From NCBI GenBank assembly GCA_030849805.1, contig JASANZ010002043.1:1-38667 (forward strand): a stretch of 38,667 nt of DNA. Reading direction: 5' to 3'. The translations under genes and the position numbers were made by a program. The DNA comes from Sergeia podlipaevii. Its lineage: Eukaryota; Euglenozoa; Kinetoplastea; Trypanosomatida; Trypanosomatidae. Within the stretch, counting starts at the first letter, position 1; every line of letters starts with the position of its first letter. The notes below the pieces were generated by a model. It was given only the letters and a program-made list of their open reading frames with translations. It made no database searches and was not told the DNA's origin. Shown here piece by piece: positions 17,547-28,273 of this stretch.

Positions 17547-17580
17547 CTGATAAAAAAGAAAATGATGATGATAGTAATAG
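17547..17580 (-). promoter_or_regulatory. putative trans-splice acceptor for the small acidic protein
   Basis: The coding strand reads TTTTCTTTTTTATCAG with the AG at 17548-17547, giving a 16-nt leader with no upstream ATG. Confidence 0.65.
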
Positions 17581-18367
17581 TAGTAATATATATTTGTGTG
17601 TGTGTGTGTACTTCCTCTCACCAATTTTTTTTTTTTAGCTCTATCTAAGGACACTGGTTCTTTGTACTATATACACACACACATGTATGTATGTATGTAT
17701 TGATATTGCGTGTGTGTAGCTGCGTATATGGGCGCACTAGAAGAAAAATGATAATAAAAAATAAAAATAATATAATGAATAGGAGGAGGGAAAGAATAAG
17801 AATAGCGGGGTGTGAAGAGAGGGTAGCAACAACAAAATGACAATTGGCCGCACTCTATTCCCACTTACTGACTAATACCAGTAATGTGCGTGCCTGTACG
17901 TGTGTTCGTAGATGCGTATAGCGATATCATAAATTGTCAATCCCATCTGTGTATGTACATGTATTTATGCACACACACAGAGCCCAGAGAGAGAGAGAGA
18001 GAACGTTGACTTACAGTTTCCTCTTTTTAAAAGTACTCTCTCTCTCTTTCGCTTGTAGTTGACATTTTCCACTTCCTTCGTCTTCCAAGAATGTGGGGGA
18101 GGGGGAGGAGAAGGCTGGCAGTGACGATGCACATAGTCCATGAACAAACCTGTCCACACACACGTACGCAGTTGTTGCTGCGTTTACCCGATGTGTATAC
18201 ATATGCCCCCTCACCGACTAGGTGACACTGCAACAATAATCTATAATCAACAACAGCAACATACACACACAAAAAAAAATAAATAAATAAGAATGCAAAC
18301 TTCATTTTTTTTTTTTAAGAAAATATTCTTATTATCAATAAATGTATCTATTATGACTAAACAAGAA

Positions 18368-18368
18368 T

Positions 18369-18407
<39 letters not shown>
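18368..18407. repeat. 40-nt pyrimidine tract with (TC)n
   Basis: Uninterrupted pyrimidines on the plus strand, mostly TC dinucleotides. Confidence 0.9.
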
Positions 18408-18410
<3 letters not shown>

Positions 18411-18465
18411 ACGAAACACAAAGGAGAAAGAAAAATATATATTAAAAATAAAACGGTGAAATGTG

Positions 18466-18489
18466 CACACACACACACACACACACACA
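18466..18489. repeat. (CA)12 microsatellite
   Basis: Uninterrupted dinucleotide tract. Confidence 0.95.
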
Positions 18490-18795
18490 TTGAAACGGAG
18501 TTGAGAACAACATAATTACAAAAAAAAAAAGAAAAAAAAGAAAGGAAAGAAAGATAATTTTTTTAATGTTAAATTACCTTTTCTCTGATATATATCTACA
18601 TATATATTCCCTCCTCTCTTTCTGGCAAATAGCCGTTATTTAAGTTACAATGCTAATCACAATAGCAATAAAATTACGGGAGCGATGATCATGCTAAAGA
18701 CAACCCATCCATTAACCCCGACGTACTACCCAGTGAAGCAACAGCTGATCACCTTTAAAAAAGATAATAATATATACCGTTATCATAATCACTCG

Positions 18796-20859
18796 TCAGC
18801 TCTGTGACGCAGCGGCCCTCTCCTTCGAGAGCGCCGCTGCCGCCTTCTTCGTGCTCCACTTACGCCAGTTTTGTTGCACAAGAGCCTCCTCCACCACCCG
18901 AGCGCCGCACATAGCAGGCACTAACATGGCAAGAGCAAAAAAATGAAAAAGAGCAGTGATGGCAAAACTGTACTGATAGCCATGTGCATCTGCAATATAA
19001 CCCCCAATGACAGCACTCCCCGCCCAGGTGAAGGAAGAGAAGCTCTCAAAGGCAGACCACTTCGCCCTGTTTTCCTTGGCGACGCAGTCCATGATGACGG
19101 AGCGGCTAACACCGCGTGTGGAGTTCATAAGCGCGTTTCGCACAACGTAGATGGGCAACATGATGTATATCGGAGGACGTGTGGAGCTCATCACCACCAT
19201 GAGCCAGGTACCGCTAAGACGGGAGATAATAGTGGAAGGCAAGCGACCCACGTAGAAGTCGCCAAGATACTGCACGCCCAAGGACAAGATAGCTTGCAAT
19301 GGACAAATAATCAGCTGTGCCGTTATGAGAACCCCCGGCGATGCACCGTAGTCCTGGATGAGAAAGAGAGAAAGATACTGCATCGTCATACCAGATCCAA
19401 ACGCGACGAGGAAGTCTACCAGGCAGGCAAAGTAGGGTACCGCTTCCCAGCTGAACATCACGCCCCAGTAGTACCGAATTGCATGCCAGCAGCGCGCAGG
19501 AAGGCTGTGAAGGCGGTGCTGCTCCTCAAGAAACACTCGGCGTTCATACGCATGACGAGTGTTCAACAGCTTGATGGTTTCCTTTATGCTGAGGATACGC
19601 ATGGGCGGTGGGGCCTCAGCAGCCATGTGATGCATTTCCGTTTCTGAACTAGGGTAATGATGGTGGTGGAAAGGACGATTATCTACGTAGCCACCCTCGC
19701 CTTCCTCATCGATTTGTCTGCGCTCCTGTGTTTTCATCGTTGTCGCTGCTTCCGCTTTCGGCTTCGCCACCTCAACGAGTACCATGCTATCTTCCTCCTC
19801 TGAGGCATCATGCCGTCTTGTATCCTCCCTGACCGTAGTCTCTACCTCTCCGCTGGCAATCACTACTACATCGGAGCTTCTACCTCCACCCATCACACGC
19901 ACCACTTCTCCCTCCTCCTCCTCCTCATGAATGATGTACTTGTCCTTCAGCGTGCACAGTATTAGCATCGCGATGGGATGAATGCAAAGACCCACCGTCA
20001 TCGTCTTAACTAGACTTGACCGCTTCCACTCATTACCCATGTGCACCAGCAGTATCGCAGTAGTGAGGAGGCCAGTCACGGAAGATAAAGTCTGGTCCAT
20101 CCACTTCAAGTTATACACGAAGGCACGACGACCAGTGGCGACACTATCCGCAAAGATCGCCTCCGTGCCTGTGGCCACCACGCCAGAGTACGCGCCCCAC
20201 ATCACCTTGGCAATGTAAAATACGGCCAGACTAAGAGAAAACAGGCCTCCAATCGAAATGGCTACTGCTATGATGCCCGCAAGCATGCCCGCGCGTAGCA
20301 CCGTCTGTCGCTTGACTTTATCACCAATGAAGCCCGCAACGACAGCCGCCACCATCTGCGATATCCCCGATGCAGCAGACATCCACCCCACCGCGGTCTT
20401 GCCTCCCAGCTGCTCGATAAACACCTGAAACACCTGCTGATTCCAAATGCTGAAAGCTCCTCCATCCACAAAGCAGAACGCAAGCACCCGGGTAACGTTT
20501 GGGTTCTTAAGGGCAGACCACTTGCCTCCTTCCTGCGCAGCCTCGTTCATATACGCGGCAATCATCTGCGACGGGCTCGTAGGGAATTCTGGGTCTGACA
20601 GGGCAGAGTCTCTTTTCTCATCGCAGTCCATCATGCCTGCTGCGGCCGCTTCCTTTCGTACCGCACGATAGCTACGATTGCTTTCACTGGAGCGACTGCT
20701 GCCACCATGACCAGCACGTAACGAGCGCGCCTTGCCGCTGCCGCCGCTGCTGCTGCTGGCGTTTACCACCTGCTGTTGTTCAGAACCGCTTGTTCCTAAA
20801 CCATTCTGCTGAGACGTTACATCAGCTGAGGAGTTTGCTTGGGTTCCATGAGTTTCCAT
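18796..20859 (-). CDS. MFS transporter, downstream member of tandem pair
   Basis: A 687-aa polytopic protein of the major facilitator superfamily. A disordered Ser/Gly-rich N-terminus (about 1-115) precedes two sets of six hydrophobic segments. The loop after segment two carries an MFS motif-A-like GFIGDKVKRQ. A long acidic, low-complexity cytosolic loop separates the two halves. The C-terminal half includes SVIMDCVAKENRAKWSAFES before segment 11. The substrate is unknown; transporters of this general type move small solutes or drugs by proton-coupled or facilitated exchange. It is a paralogue of the adjacent gene at 21561-23495, with a shared architecture and one nearly identical 93-nt block. 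No ATG lies between the inferred acceptor and 20859. Confidence 0.85.
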   Translation of the reverse strand: METHGTQANSSADVTSQQNGLGTSGSEQQQVVNASSSSGGSGKARSLRAGHGGSSRSSESNRSYRAVRKEAAAAGMMDCDEKRDSALSDPEFPTSPSQMIAAYMNEAAQEGGKWSALKNPNVTRVLAFCFVDGGAFSIWNQQVFQVFIEQLGGKTAVGWMSAASGISQMVAAVVAGFIGDKVKRQTVLRAGMLAGIIAVAISIGGLFSLSLAVFYIAKVMWGAYSGVVATGTEAIFADSVATGRRAFVYNLKWMDQTLSSVTGLLTTAILLVHMGNEWKRSSLVKTMTVGLCIHPIAMLILCTLKDKYIIHEEEEEGEVVRVMGGGRSSDVVVIASGEVETTVREDTRRHDASEEEDSMVLVEVAKPKAEAATTMKTQERRQIDEEGEGGYVDNRPFHHHHYPSSETEMHHMAAEAPPPMRILSIKETIKLLNTRHAYERRVFLEEQHRLHSLPARCWHAIRYYWGVMFSWEAVPYFACLVDFLVAFGSGMTMQYLSLFLIQDYGASPGVLITAQLIICPLQAILSLGVQYLGDFYVGRLPSTIISRLSGTWLMVVMSSTRPPIYIMLPIYVVRNALMNSTRGVSRSVIMDCVAKENRAKWSAFESFSSFTWAGSAVIGGYIADAHGYQYSFAITALFHFFALAMLVPAMCGARVVEEALVQQNWRKWSTKKAAAALSKERAAASQS

Positions 20860-21560
20860 CTATCGCTTTTCTTTTTTGAAAAATCTCTCTCTTTCTCTCT
20901 CTCTATATATATAAGAATGGCAGTAGGTACACTGATCAAAGAAGGAAAAACTTTTGCTTCCTTTAGCGATGTGGAGGTGGGGAATAGGAGAATCAACAAA
21001 AAGCAACAAGAAGTGGCATGCACTCACAACATATATATATATACAATTCGATAAACAGTAGATAATAATAATAGTGATAATAAACGCGCTGTATATCTCT
21101 ACACGAAACCTACGCGCGAGGAGGAGGGGGGAGGTGGAGGTGGAGATGATTCAATGAGAAGAGGGGGACCACGATGCGTATATAGTGGGGAGACACAAAA
21201 TAAAAAGAAGAAAAAAAAAACAGACAACAAGAATGTGCTGAAGTGACAATAAATAAAATAGAACTTGTATTTGCTTTTTCCGTTTGTCCTTGGATGATTC
21301 TCCTCTCGTTCATAGTTTTCTTCCTCCTTGTCTTCTCTGGATTGCAACACATTTAACAAGAGAAGAAAGAGGAGAAAGAGACAAAGAAAGAAAGAAAGAA
21401 AAAAAAAGAAAAAAAGGGCATATGGGTAAATTCCGTGAAGGTGAAGCAAAAGCATGTGCACATATTGCGCACTCACGCGTAGTGACGAGCAGAGAAAACA
21501 AATCAAAACAAAACAAAACAAAAAAACAAAAAGAAACTCCTACAGCTCGTTTCTGTACCT
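20860..21560. other. spacer between the two MFS genes
   Basis: Contains the acceptor region of the downstream MFS gene, AT and pyrimidine tracts, and purine-rich stretches (21357-21417) with AAAAC repeats near 21500-21530. No credible gene. Confidence 0.7.
20932..20960 (-). promoter_or_regulatory. putative trans-splice acceptor for the downstream MFS gene
   Basis: The coding strand reads TTTTTCCTTCTTTGATCAG, AG at 20933-20932. The leader is about 72 nt without an upstream ATG. Confidence 0.55.
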
Positions 21561-23495
21561 TCATATGGGCTCACGATGCTGCCGCAAGACACGCTCCACA
21601 GACGCTGCCCCGACCGCCGCAGGCAACAGTAGAGCAATCGCAGAGAAGTGAAAAAGCGCAGTGATTGTAAAGGCATACTGGTAGCTGTGAGCAGACACGA
21701 TGTAACCCCCAATCATGGCACTCCCCGCCCAGGTGAAGGAAGAGAAGCTCTCAAAGGCAGACAACTTCGCCCTGTTCTCCTTGGCGACGCAGTCCATGAT
21801 GACGGAGCGGGTCAGGCCCATGACCGCATTCATGCACGCATTACGAATAATAAAGAAAGGAATCATGTAGCCAGGACCTTTTCTATTCCCCCTTGCAGTA
21901 CCCATGAGTAGCACAAAGACTGTGCCGATAGTCCGTGTGACCATAACAGCAGGCACACGCCCCATGTAGTGATCCCCCACATACCGCACAAGATGAGAAG
22001 TAACAGCGGTTAGGCAGGTAGAGATGATAAATGTCATGTACAGCCCCACCGGTGTCACCCCGCACTCCTTGACAAAAAACAATGGGAAGTACTGCAGCGT
22101 CACCCCGGATCCCACTGCCATTAAAAAGTCCACGAGACACACAATATAGGGCACATACACCCAGGAGCACAAGCGATGCCTTAACAAGAAATGTGCGGCT
22201 CCCAAAAAGCGAACTAGCCGATTGCTACGGCGCTGCTGCTGCTCCAGGTGTTCGACATACGCACGGCGCGACTCGAGCATAAGCTGACGCTTAATGGCTT
22301 GCTCTGTAGAGAGCAACTCACAGTTGCGTTGCCCTTTATCTTCATCTTCTCCCTTCATCTCCCTTCCCCATTCCTTTTCATATCTCTGCTCTTCTCTCGG
22401 GCTCGCTGCTGCTGCTGCTGTTGCTGTTGTGCTTGCTGCAGTGCCATCGCCTTCAGCGCCGTCTAAGTTCTTTTCTGCCGTCTCAGCCATCACTGCTACT
22501 ACCACTGACGTATCCTCTGAAACTATGGCCGCAGTATTGCTGCTGCTGCTGCTGCTGCTGTTGATATTTCTCTCGTTGAGCGCATATGCATCCTTCAAGG
22601 TAAACAAGATCGCGTGTGCAAGCGGGTGCAGCGCGAGGCCCAACACCATCCCCTTCGTCACACTCGACACACTCCATTCATTACCAAATGTGAGGAGTAC
22701 CGTGAGCGCCACCACATACCCGACTACATAGCACAGCGTTTGTACAATCCACTTCAAACTGTACACGTAGCCTCGCTCTCCACACGGGACACAGTCCGCA
22801 AAGAGTGCCTCGCTGCTGGTGGAGACAAGGCCGACATACACTCCCCATAACCCCTGCGCACAGAGAAGCACAGGGATGGAGTACAAGTACACACCAGCAA
22901 GAAAAAATGCGATGGCGACCACGCCAGTCGTCGCCCCAGCGCGGATCACGACCTGCCGAGGACTGCGGTCTCCAGCATAGCCAGCGAGTACAGCTGCAAC
23001 CATCTGAGCAATACCACACACAGCAGCAGACCAGCCCACTGCCGTATCACCTGAAATAGTTTTTAGCAAAACGGGCAATAGCTGAGCACCCCAGACACTG
23101 AAGCATGCCCCATCACAGAAATTGTAGAGCATGGTGAAGCGCACATTGTGATTGGCGAATATGCTAGCTCGCTGCTTGTCGACTGATGATGCACTCGGTG
23201 GAGGCGGTGAGACCGATGATGACGATACCATGATTGATGGAGCAGTAGCAGCATCAAGAGTGGTTTTAGTGGCGGAAACTGAGTCGAGCAGACGTGCGTT
23301 GACAGAGGTGTCATCATCTAAACTGATGCTGATATCCTTTTCTCTCATACCAACAGGAGTAGTAGAAGCCGCTCCGTCACTATGAGCCCGAGTAGCATGG
23401 TTACTGCCAAATGCTGACAACCTTTCCCTTCCACCTGTTCGGGAGGAGGGGGTCGCACTGCTGCCGCCGCTGCCGTTAACGTCGGATGCAAGCAT
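21561..23495 (-). CDS. MFS transporter, upstream member of tandem pair
   Basis: A 644-aa MFS protein with the same layout as its neighbour: a disordered N-terminus, two groups of six hydrophobic segments, a motif-A-like GYAGDRSPRQ after segment two, a long low-complexity central loop (with a Ser run encoded by AGC repeats), and SVIMDCVAKENRAKLSAFES before segment 11. I start it at 23495 (MLASDVNG). The open frame continues to 23612, but the added residues are a translated GT tract (Cys-Val alternation) and lie upstream of the putative acceptor at 23546. The two paralogues are clearly diverged over most of their length, so they may differ in substrate or stage of expression. Substrate unknown. 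Confidence 0.85.
   Translation of the reverse strand: MLASDVNGSGGSSATPSSRTGGRERLSAFGSNHATRAHSDGAASTTPVGMREKDISISLDDDTSVNARLLDSVSATKTTLDAATAPSIMVSSSSVSPPPPSASSVDKQRASIFANHNVRFTMLYNFCDGACFSVWGAQLLPVLLKTISGDTAVGWSAAVCGIAQMVAAVLAGYAGDRSPRQVVIRAGATTGVVAIAFFLAGVYLYSIPVLLCAQGLWGVYVGLVSTSSEALFADCVPCGERGYVYSLKWIVQTLCYVVGYVVALTVLLTFGNEWSVSSVTKGMVLGLALHPLAHAILFTLKDAYALNERNINSSSSSSSNTAAIVSEDTSVVVAVMAETAEKNLDGAEGDGTAASTTATAAAAASPREEQRYEKEWGREMKGEDEDKGQRNCELLSTEQAIKRQLMLESRRAYVEHLEQQQRRSNRLVRFLGAAHFLLRHRLCSWVYVPYIVCLVDFLMAVGSGVTLQYFPLFFVKECGVTPVGLYMTFIISTCLTAVTSHLVRYVGDHYMGRVPAVMVTRTIGTVFVLLMGTARGNRKGPGYMIPFFIIRNACMNAVMGLTRSVIMDCVAKENRAKLSAFESFSSFTWAGSAMIGGYIVSAHSYQYAFTITALFHFSAIALLLPAAVGAASVERVLRQHREPI
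22530..22563. repeat. CAG-type coding repeat read as polyserine
   Basis: Plus-strand CTG units; in the minus-strand MFS frame they read AGC (Ser). Elsewhere in the window the same repeat is read as CAG (Gln). Edges approximate. Confidence 0.8.
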
Positions 23496-24001
23496 AACGC
23501 CACACGCGGGTGTGCAATAAATAAATAAATATACACAGAGAACTGCTGTAAGAAACCCAATATGTGTTGAAGAAGAAAACACGCACACGCGCACACACTC
23601 ACACACACACACAAAGAGATCAACATATAAAAGAAGAAAAAAAAAAGAAGGTTGAGAAAAAGAAAGGAAGACAGATCATTATATATTCATATACAACTTA
23701 CAGACATTCACGTGAGCATCTCTCTCTCTCTCTCAGCTCTTGAAAAGAACTTAGCTCCACTTTCAGTGTTTGTTAATGTACTGTTTCCCTGATTTTTTTT
23801 TTTTCCTTTGCAGAGTGTAAGCATTTTTCTGTTTCCTTGTCTTTTCCTTGCTCTATCTCTCTCGTGAAGAACCAAACCAAACCAAACAAAACAATAAATA
23901 AAAAAATATCATAAATAAGACCGATAATACCATCTGTATAACACCTGCGTATGATAATACATCTATATACTTGTGCACACACACATACACAAAGAAGAAA
24001 C
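23496..24001. other. spacer between the IMPase-family gene and the upstream MFS gene
   Basis: Holds the acceptor, CA-rich repeats (23581-23613), a purine tract (23630-23670) and AAACC/AAAAC repeats near 23871-23892. No credible gene. Confidence 0.7.
23546..23590 (-). promoter_or_regulatory. putative trans-splice acceptor for the upstream MFS gene
   Basis: The coding strand reads TTTTCTTCTTC, then GGGTTTCTTACAG, with the AG at 23547-23546. A further AG follows three nt downstream. The leader is about 50 nt without an upstream ATG. Confidence 0.6.
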
Positions 24002-25654
24002 CTAAGAAGCGCCAGCGGGTGTCGATCGAATCCAAAAATTTCCGTACGACTCTACTTCACACGCATCCGCAATAAAGTCCACCAACTCGCGTGTCGCCCC
24101 GGCGCAGATGGTGGTGTCCCTCGACATATCAAATGGCTCGCCTAGAATGTTGGTCACCACGCCGCCCGCTTCTGTCACTAACAAGGACCCCGCACATACA
24201 TCCCACACCTTCCCCGCTGGTTCTGCGTAAGCATCAATGCGTCCAGCGGCAAGCTGCGACAGTGTTGTGACGCAGGAGCCGTACATGCGCACACCAGGCA
24301 CCGGCAGTGTTGCTAGTTTCTGCACAATCCGTGCCGCGGCATCCACGGCGACCTCGTACTTGGCCACCCGCGCGCTCTGCCGCAATGCGCTACTCTCTCC
24401 AGCCGCCGCTGCCTCCTCTGGGAAAAGTGGCACGCTGTATGGATAATTGAATACGACGAGCGCGTTCTCCGGGGTGGCGAGTGGATTCACAGACACTCTT
24501 ACACCGTTACAGTAGCAGCCTTTGCCTTTAACCGCTGTGAAGAGCTCTCCGTGACACTCAAGGAGGCCTTCTTTGCGTCCCTGAGGGGAGGGCACGGGGC
24601 CCCCTGCTGCCATAGATACCGACCTTACAAGGGAGAAGGCAGATGACACCGGGGAAGGTGGAGCAGGTGGAATAATTCTCATGTTGACTTGCTGCTGCTG
24701 CTGCTGCGGCTGCTGGGCAGGTGAGGGCAGCGTCTCTGCGTTATCGCCAAGTGGGCTTGCGCTAGAAGCGACATGGGGATGCGGAGAGAGGGGAGGGGTA
24801 CTGGCGCTGCCTCCGCCTCCCCTCTCAGTTTTTCTTTCGCTTCCGCCGCGGGTACCGCTGCTCGCCACACTGGCATTACCAGTCGTTGTACTATAGCCAA
24901 CCGCAGCTGCTGCGCCATTGCCTGCTACAGTCGGCACACCGTAGGGCGCTAGACTGTTCAAGTACTGCAGAAGACTTGCACCAGAGGCAAGGAAAGGGCA
25001 CAGCACAACGGCTAAGATGGGCTGCTTTTGATAAGTGAGCCCGATGCTGACGCAGCAATCTGGGAGTCCATGCACAAAGGATGTGGTGCCATCAATGGGA
25101 TCGACAATCCACGTCAGCGCATGGGTGAGCTCCACATTGGGGTTCAGTTCCTCGGAAATAAAGGCAAAGTTTATGTGTGGCTTCTCACGCATCACCCGCT
25201 CGGTGTAACGACGAAGTTCAACAAGCACTGCAGCATCACAAAGCCTGTCATGCTCTGTGACAAGGTCTCTGGGCCCATCCTTAGTTTCTACGTGAAGAAG
25301 GTCCTCCTTGACATTCGGAGTAGCCATGTCCTCAATCTTTGTTTCATCTATGTCCGGACTATTAGTAGCGGCCTCTTCTCTATTCGATCCTTCTCCCCCC
25401 TTGACTGCTGTACTGCTCATGTTACTACCAAGGCTGTTCCCGACACCTTCCGAGCCATTCTGGGTGCTCGAAAGTGTCCTTCTTGTTCCTTCGCTCTCCT
25501 CTGCGGGTGGAAGAGAGATGGGAGCTTGCTGTGCTGCTGTCGCTGCCCGCCTTTCTAGAGCCGATGCCCACATGATCTGACCCGCCTTGCGTGCCGCCAT
25601 CACTGCCGCCTCAAGGGCTTCCATCAGATCAATGCCAATGTCGTCTTCCATCAT
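24002..25654 (-). CDS. inositol monophosphatase family protein with large insertions
   Basis: A 550-aa member of the Mg-dependent, lithium-sensitive phosphatase superfamily (inositol monophosphatase type). Metal-site motifs are intact: SEE (167-169), DPIDGT (185-190) with SFVHG following, and WDVCAG (484-489) with the metal-binding Asp at 485. A typical enzyme is about 270-290 aa. The excess lies in a Ser/Glu-rich segment after the first helix (about 40-110) and a Gly/Ser/Pro/Gln-rich insertion between the first and second halves of the fold (about 240-360, including a polyQ run). It probably dephosphorylates inositol monophosphate in the cytosol and feeds phosphatidylinositol and GPI synthesis; other sugar or nucleotide phosphates are possible substrates. 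A GT tract begins four nt upstream of the first ATG; no convincing splice acceptor was seen nearby. Confidence 0.9.
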   Translation of the reverse strand: MMEDDIGIDLMEALEAAVMAARKAGQIMWASALERRAATAAQQAPISLPPAEESEGTRRTLSSTQNGSEGVGNSLGSNMSSTAVKGGEGSNREEAATNSPDIDETKIEDMATPNVKEDLLHVETKDGPRDLVTEHDRLCDAAVLVELRRYTERVMREKPHINFAFISEELNPNVELTHALTWIVDPIDGTTSFVHGLPDCCVSIGLTYQKQPILAVVLCPFLASGASLLQYLNSLAPYGVPTVAGNGAAAAVGYSTTTGNASVASSGTRGGSERKTERGGGGSASTPPLSPHPHVASSASPLGDNAETLPSPAQQPQQQQQQVNMRIIPPAPPSPVSSAFSLVRSVSMAAGGPVPSPQGRKEGLLECHGELFTAVKGKGCYCNGVRVSVNPLATPENALVVFNYPYSVPLFPEEAAAAGESSALRQSARVAKYEVAVDAAARIVQKLATLPVPGVRMYGSCVTTLSQLAAGRIDAYAEPAGKVWDVCAGSLLVTEAGGVVTNILGEPFDMSRDTTICAGATRELVDFIADACEVESYGNFWIRSTPAGAS

Positions 25655-25657
25655 AAC

Positions 25658-25680
25658 GTGTGTGTGTGTGTGTGTGTGTG
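25658..25680. repeat. GT microsatellite abutting a start codon
   Basis: About 11.5 units beginning four nt from the IMPase-family start; on the coding strand a CA tract directly before the ATG. Confidence 0.95.
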
Positions 25681-26019
25681 GTTTGTTCTTCTTTCAAATT
25701 TATTTTTTTAAAATGAGCAGGCAACTACAAGTGATTATTGCAATAGCAATATAGTAATAATAATAATAAAATTACCTTCACGTATCTAAAAATTGGTGTA
25801 TATGTGAGGATATGAAGAAAAACAACCTTCCATGATAATAAAAAAAGGAAATGAAAAAAAAAAAGCATCATTGCAAAAAAATAAATAAATGAAGAAGAGA
25901 ATATGTGCGCACCAGTGTGCCTAAGGAGTCGAAGCTTTGAATTAAAAAGTAGAGCAGCCAGTCCCCCCAGGTATTCCCACTTATAACGGATGCGTCTTCC
26001 TCTCTTGCTATGAGGGTTC

Positions 26020-26020
<1 letters not shown>

Positions 26021-26052
<32 letters not shown>
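26021..26052. repeat. (AC)16 microsatellite
   Basis: Uninterrupted dinucleotide tract. Confidence 0.95.
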
Positions 26053-26054
<2 letters not shown>

Positions 26055-26271
26055 CATCCTATAACAGATGCAATTGGCGACGGGCTATCCATTTTTTATA
26101 TATGTAGAACCATTTCAACAACAAAAAAAGAGAAATACACTCTTTGTATTCACCTTATTCTCCTAATCAAAGAGAGAGAGAGAGAGACGCTAAGAATGCA
26201 AAAGAAAAAAAGAAAAAAAATAGAAAGCCAAAAAAGCTGTTCTTCTTATTCTTTTCTCGCCAGGGCTTGAT

Positions 26272-26286
<15 letters not shown>

Positions 26287-26317
<31 letters not shown>
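26287..26317. repeat. (TA)15 microsatellite
   Basis: Uninterrupted, self-complementary dinucleotide tract. Confidence 0.95.
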
Positions 26318-26322
<5 letters not shown>

Positions 26323-28273
26323 AGAAATAAATATAAATCTAAAACGCAACAACCCCCCAACCACAAAAAAAAAAAGTGATAATGATTGTGCAAACGTTCG
26401 TGAGCTCCTCTGACAGACACACACACACACACGTGAATAATCATCCTCAAGAAAATACAAACATCCATATATTGTATTAAGCAATAGAGGAAAGAAAACA
26501 GAAGTAAAAAGCAAATACAAAAAAAGGCAAAAAAAAAGCACGAACATTATGTAAACTACTAGTGGGTATGTTACTTCTAAATGAGATTGGGTCTTTCTTT
26601 TTCATTTTCTTCTTCTGCACCCTCTCAACAACAACAATAATAATAAATCATGCATGCACACCAAAAGCATTTCTTTATTTTCTTTTATAGATTAGCAAGC
26701 CACCCATACAGACATCCATTTTTTTTTTTTAAATGTGCGTTCCACAAGTAAAAAAAAAAAGAAGAGGGCTAGTAGAAAACTAGGCCCTTTCTTTTGGGTT
26801 TGTGCACTCAACACTTTCACGCATAAAGTAAAGTGCCAACCCCCTTCCTTTGCCAGTTTCCTTCGCCGCTGCTGTTTGAGTTCTGCATTTTTTTTTTCGC
26901 TTCTCTCCCCCTCCTCACGCCCAGTTATCGCTGTGATGTAACAGGCGAATAAAGAAAGAGAGAGTACAAGAGGGAGAAACCCGTGTTTTCAGGTACCATG
27001 AGAAAAATGAGAGAAAAGCTGGAGAGCACACATATACACGCACACACACATACACATGAACCTACATACATGCTCGCGCAAGCATATCTTTTATAGGAAC
27101 TCGCTGAGCCACACGAGGGACTTCCACACATTGAACAGAAGTACAAAAATTGAAAATCAAACCAACGACAAGCAAACAAAAAAAGGAAACAACGGCGCAA
27201 TGACGCTATCAAAATATAACTTACTGTAAAAACAGCCTTGACGAACATACATATGCATTCGTCTTTTCATCTGCACAGCAATATACGTTTCCTATTGGCA
27301 AACGCATATATATACATATATATATGAAACCGACGGAAGAAAACAGAAGAACAAGCAAACAAACGAACACATTGACAAAGCCTCCAGCTGTGTATTCACT
27401 TATAGTGTTACCATGTCATTCCGAAAGACGAGAGAGAGAGAGAGAGAAGAAGGGAAACATAAAGGAGGGAAGAAAGAGCAGCAACACACACACGCACACA
27501 AAAAGAAAAGAAGAAGAGGGAAGTCGCGACACAAACATGAGAAAGAGAGAGAGAGAGAGGGAAGGAAAGCGCAATCCAAACCATGCGAGAAAAAAAAAAA
27601 AGCAAACATAATGGTAAGGAAGGATTCACTAAAAAAGGAAATAGAAAATAATTATGTGTATGCGCTTATGTGCGCGTGATGAAGTGGGGGGAGAGCAAAG
27701 ATTATAGTAACAAAAAAAAATGTTAAAAAGGAAAACCCGATAGAAATGGCACATCACCTTACGCTCATTTACTCGTTCACTGTGCCACAAATACATACCA
27801 ATACATATGAATGCATATGAATGTGTGCATGAAAGTGAACGGACATAATAATAATAAAAAAAGAAAAAAGAAAAAGCTTCCTTGGCTGTTCATAAGCACA
27901 CTCACTCAATCAGAATAAAAAGTCAACAAGAAAGAGACGTGCTACTCTATATGCATATGCTACAGATATATACTGTCGTCGAGGCTTGGCCAGCTACGCA
28001 TTTCCACTACGCATGAGAGAGAGAGAGAGAGAGAATGGGGCCATGCGCCTATGAATCTGATAATTGTAATAGAAGTACATAAATTATATATAAAGGTGGA
28101 GTTCCTTTCCTCCTGTTTTTTTTTAAAAAAAAGTCAGCAAAGAAAGAATGAAACTCTTTTCACCCGCCACCTATTCATTGACCCGTTTCTCTCCGTTTAC
28201 TTTCTTGTCAACAACAGAACGAACCTGCAATAAAGAAGTCTCTCCCTTCTTCCATAATTACTTACATATCTTG

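Larger units (their letters stand above)
17531..18795. other. 1.3-kb spacer between the MFS gene and the small acidic gene
   Basis: AT-rich, with many short tracts: GT near 17596, a TATG-like tract near 17682-17700, a 40-nt pyrimidine run ending in (TC)n at 18368-18407, and (CA)12 at 18466-18489. No credible gene on either strand. Confidence 0.7.

Noticed and set aside
26004..26022. GGTTCGACAC resembling a tRNA B box
   Set aside because: No matching A box, no acceptor stem or cloverleaf, and it runs straight into an AC repeat.
26765..26788. Bulged hairpin (AGGGCTAG ... CTAGGCCCT)
   Set aside because: The stem is eight to nine pairs with a bulge and no following U run or related copies; a chance occurrence is likely.
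26925..27248. 107-codon minus-strand ORF in the 3.7-kb gap
   Set aside because: Phe/Cys/Val/Ser-rich translation of T-rich and CA-repeat sequence; no good acceptor and no domain.
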